In this document: positions 63,455-64,000 of the stretch, one piece after another
Layout of the letters: each line of letters opens with the position of its first letter
How positions within the stretch are numbered: the stretch's first letter is position 1
Assembly (NCBI RefSeq): GCF_900177275.1
Contig: NZ_FXAG01000008.1
Location: forward strand, 1 to 64,000
Reading direction: 5' to 3'
From: Pseudogulbenkiania subflava DSM 22618
GTDB lineage: Bacteria > Pseudomonadota > Gammaproteobacteria > Burkholderiales > Chromobacteriaceae
Length of the DNA stretch: 64,000 bases
Translations under genes and position numbers: made by a program
Notes under the pieces: generated by a model
The model's input: the letters and a program-made list of their open reading frames with translations, nothing else
Told to the model about the DNA's origin: nothing
Databases searched by the model: none

Positions 63455-64000
63455 AGGCGATCGAGCGCCACTGGTACCATCCCCGCGCCTGGCTGACCGT
63501 GCTGCTCGCCCCGCTGGAGGGGCTGTTCGCCGCCGTGTCGGCGCTGCGCCGTACCCTCTACCGCCGCGGCGTGTTCCGCTGCGAGCGTCTGTCCGTCCCG
63601 GTCGTCGTGATCGGCAACATCAACGTCGGCGGGGTGGGCAAGACGCCGCTAACGCTGGCGCTGATCGAGGCGTTCCGGGCGCGTGGCGTAGCAGTCGGGG
63701 TGATCAGCCGTGGCTATGGTGGCCAGCACGAGGCTCCAACCGAAGTCGGGCCCCTCTCCACGGCGGCCGAGGTCGGCGATGAGCCGCTGCTGATGGCGGC
63801 CGGGGGCGCCCCGGTGGTGGTCGGGCGCGACCGTGTCGCCGCCGGGCGCCTGTTGCTCGAACGCCATCCCGAGGTGCAACTGATTCTCAGCGACGACGGC
63901 CTGCAGCATTACCGGCTGGGGCGCGATCTGGAGCTGGTAGTGCTGGATGGCGCGCGCGGCATCGGCAACGGACGCCTGCTGCCCAACGGGCCACTGCGCG
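63451..64000 (+). CDS. lpxK: tetraacyldisaccharide 4'-kinase LpxK (5' part)
   Basis: The first 183 codons of lpxK, cut by the window end. This kinase adds the 4'-phosphate of lipid A at the inner membrane. The Walker A motif is in VIGNINVGGVGKTPLTLAL near 51, GVISRGYGG near 80, and the DEPLLMA, VVVGRDRVAAGRLL and LILSDDGLQHYRLGRD blocks follow. GTG start (63451) overlaps the exbD stop. exbB-exbD-lpxK is a standard betaproteobacterial arrangement. Confidence 0.94.
   Translation, partial: MKAIERHWYHPRAWLTVLLAPLEGLFAAVSALRRTLYRRGVFRCERLSVPVVVIGNINVGGVGKTPLTLALIEAFRARGVAVGVISRGYGGQHEAPTEVGPLSTAAEVGDEPLLMAAGGAPVVVGRDRVAAGRLLLERHPEVQLILSDDGLQHYRLGRDLELVVLDGARGIGNGRLLPNGPLR

Overview
This window is a stretch of ordinary chromosome from a GC-rich, motile betaproteobacterium, most likely of the order Neisseriales (Chromobacteriaceae: Chromobacterium, Pseudogulbenkiania or Aquitalea relatives). 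The evidence is gene order: grxC-secB-gpsA, aroQ-accB-accC-prmA-DUF3426-tpx, exbB-exbD-lpxK, alaA-hom-thrC and gpmI-envC-ctpA are arrangements typical of Betaproteobacteria. The proteins also resemble those of that group. I see no insertion sequence, prophage, integron, toxin-antitoxin pair or CRISPR array.

Layout. 0-5 kb: end of an rRNA operon (5S and terminator), an orphan PotF-type polyamine-binding protein, then rppH-DUF2238-parE. 5-8.4 kb: a LysR regulator divergent from a split ChrA transporter, then hemE. 8.4-14.6 kb: a DnaA-box/AT-rich gap followed by priA-dacB-grxC-secB-SH3-gpsA. 14.6-19.9 kb (minus strand): aroQ-accB-accC-prmA-DUF3426, with a cysteine-free Tpx-like protein at the end. 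20-25.2 kb: queA, DUF971, ubiE, a LysE-type exporter, ubiJ, ubiB. 25.4-33.5 kb: an AhpD-like protein behind an unusual palindromic promoter, an Mth938-domain protein, alaA, hom, thrC, the flagellar trio flgA-flgM-flgN, and an orphan CobD/CbiB-like protein. 33.6-39.9 kb: rhlE, lutABC (lactate oxidation, minus strand), lysC and tRNA-Ser/Arg/Glu. 40-48.1 kb: a DUF1615 lipoprotein, an acyltransferase, a small secreted protein, a methyltransferase, an amino-acid-binding protein-alr-LysR operon and a CBS protein. 48.4-64 kb: ettA, DUF456, ppk1, yggX, argA, gpmI-envC-ctpA, an ArsR repressor, a DUF4442 thioesterase-like protein, xseA, exbB-exbD and the start of lpxK.

Functionally it is mostly housekeeping: aspartate-family amino acids (lysC, hom, thrC, alaA), ubiquinone (ubiE/J/B), fatty-acid initiation (accB/C), cell wall and division (dacB, alr, envC, ctpA), replication and repair (parE, priA, xseA), lipid A (lpxK) and translation control (ettA).

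The most interesting content is not a gene. First, the 11-mer GTTGGCCGAAG occurs 15 times on both strands, against a rough expectation well below one. It is strongly over-represented between genes and twice forms long perfect inverted repeats, just as DNA uptake sequences do in Neisseria; its sequence is unlike the uptake sequences I know. Second, a family of about 150-bp structured intergenic repeats (five copies, one degenerate, one partial) shows compensatory changes in its central hairpin. Other points: a Tpx homologue lacking every cysteine, a G11 tract inside a coding sequence, a 43-bp palindrome centred on a -10 box, a PsrA-like palindrome before a DUF4442 gene, and two DnaA-box clusters.
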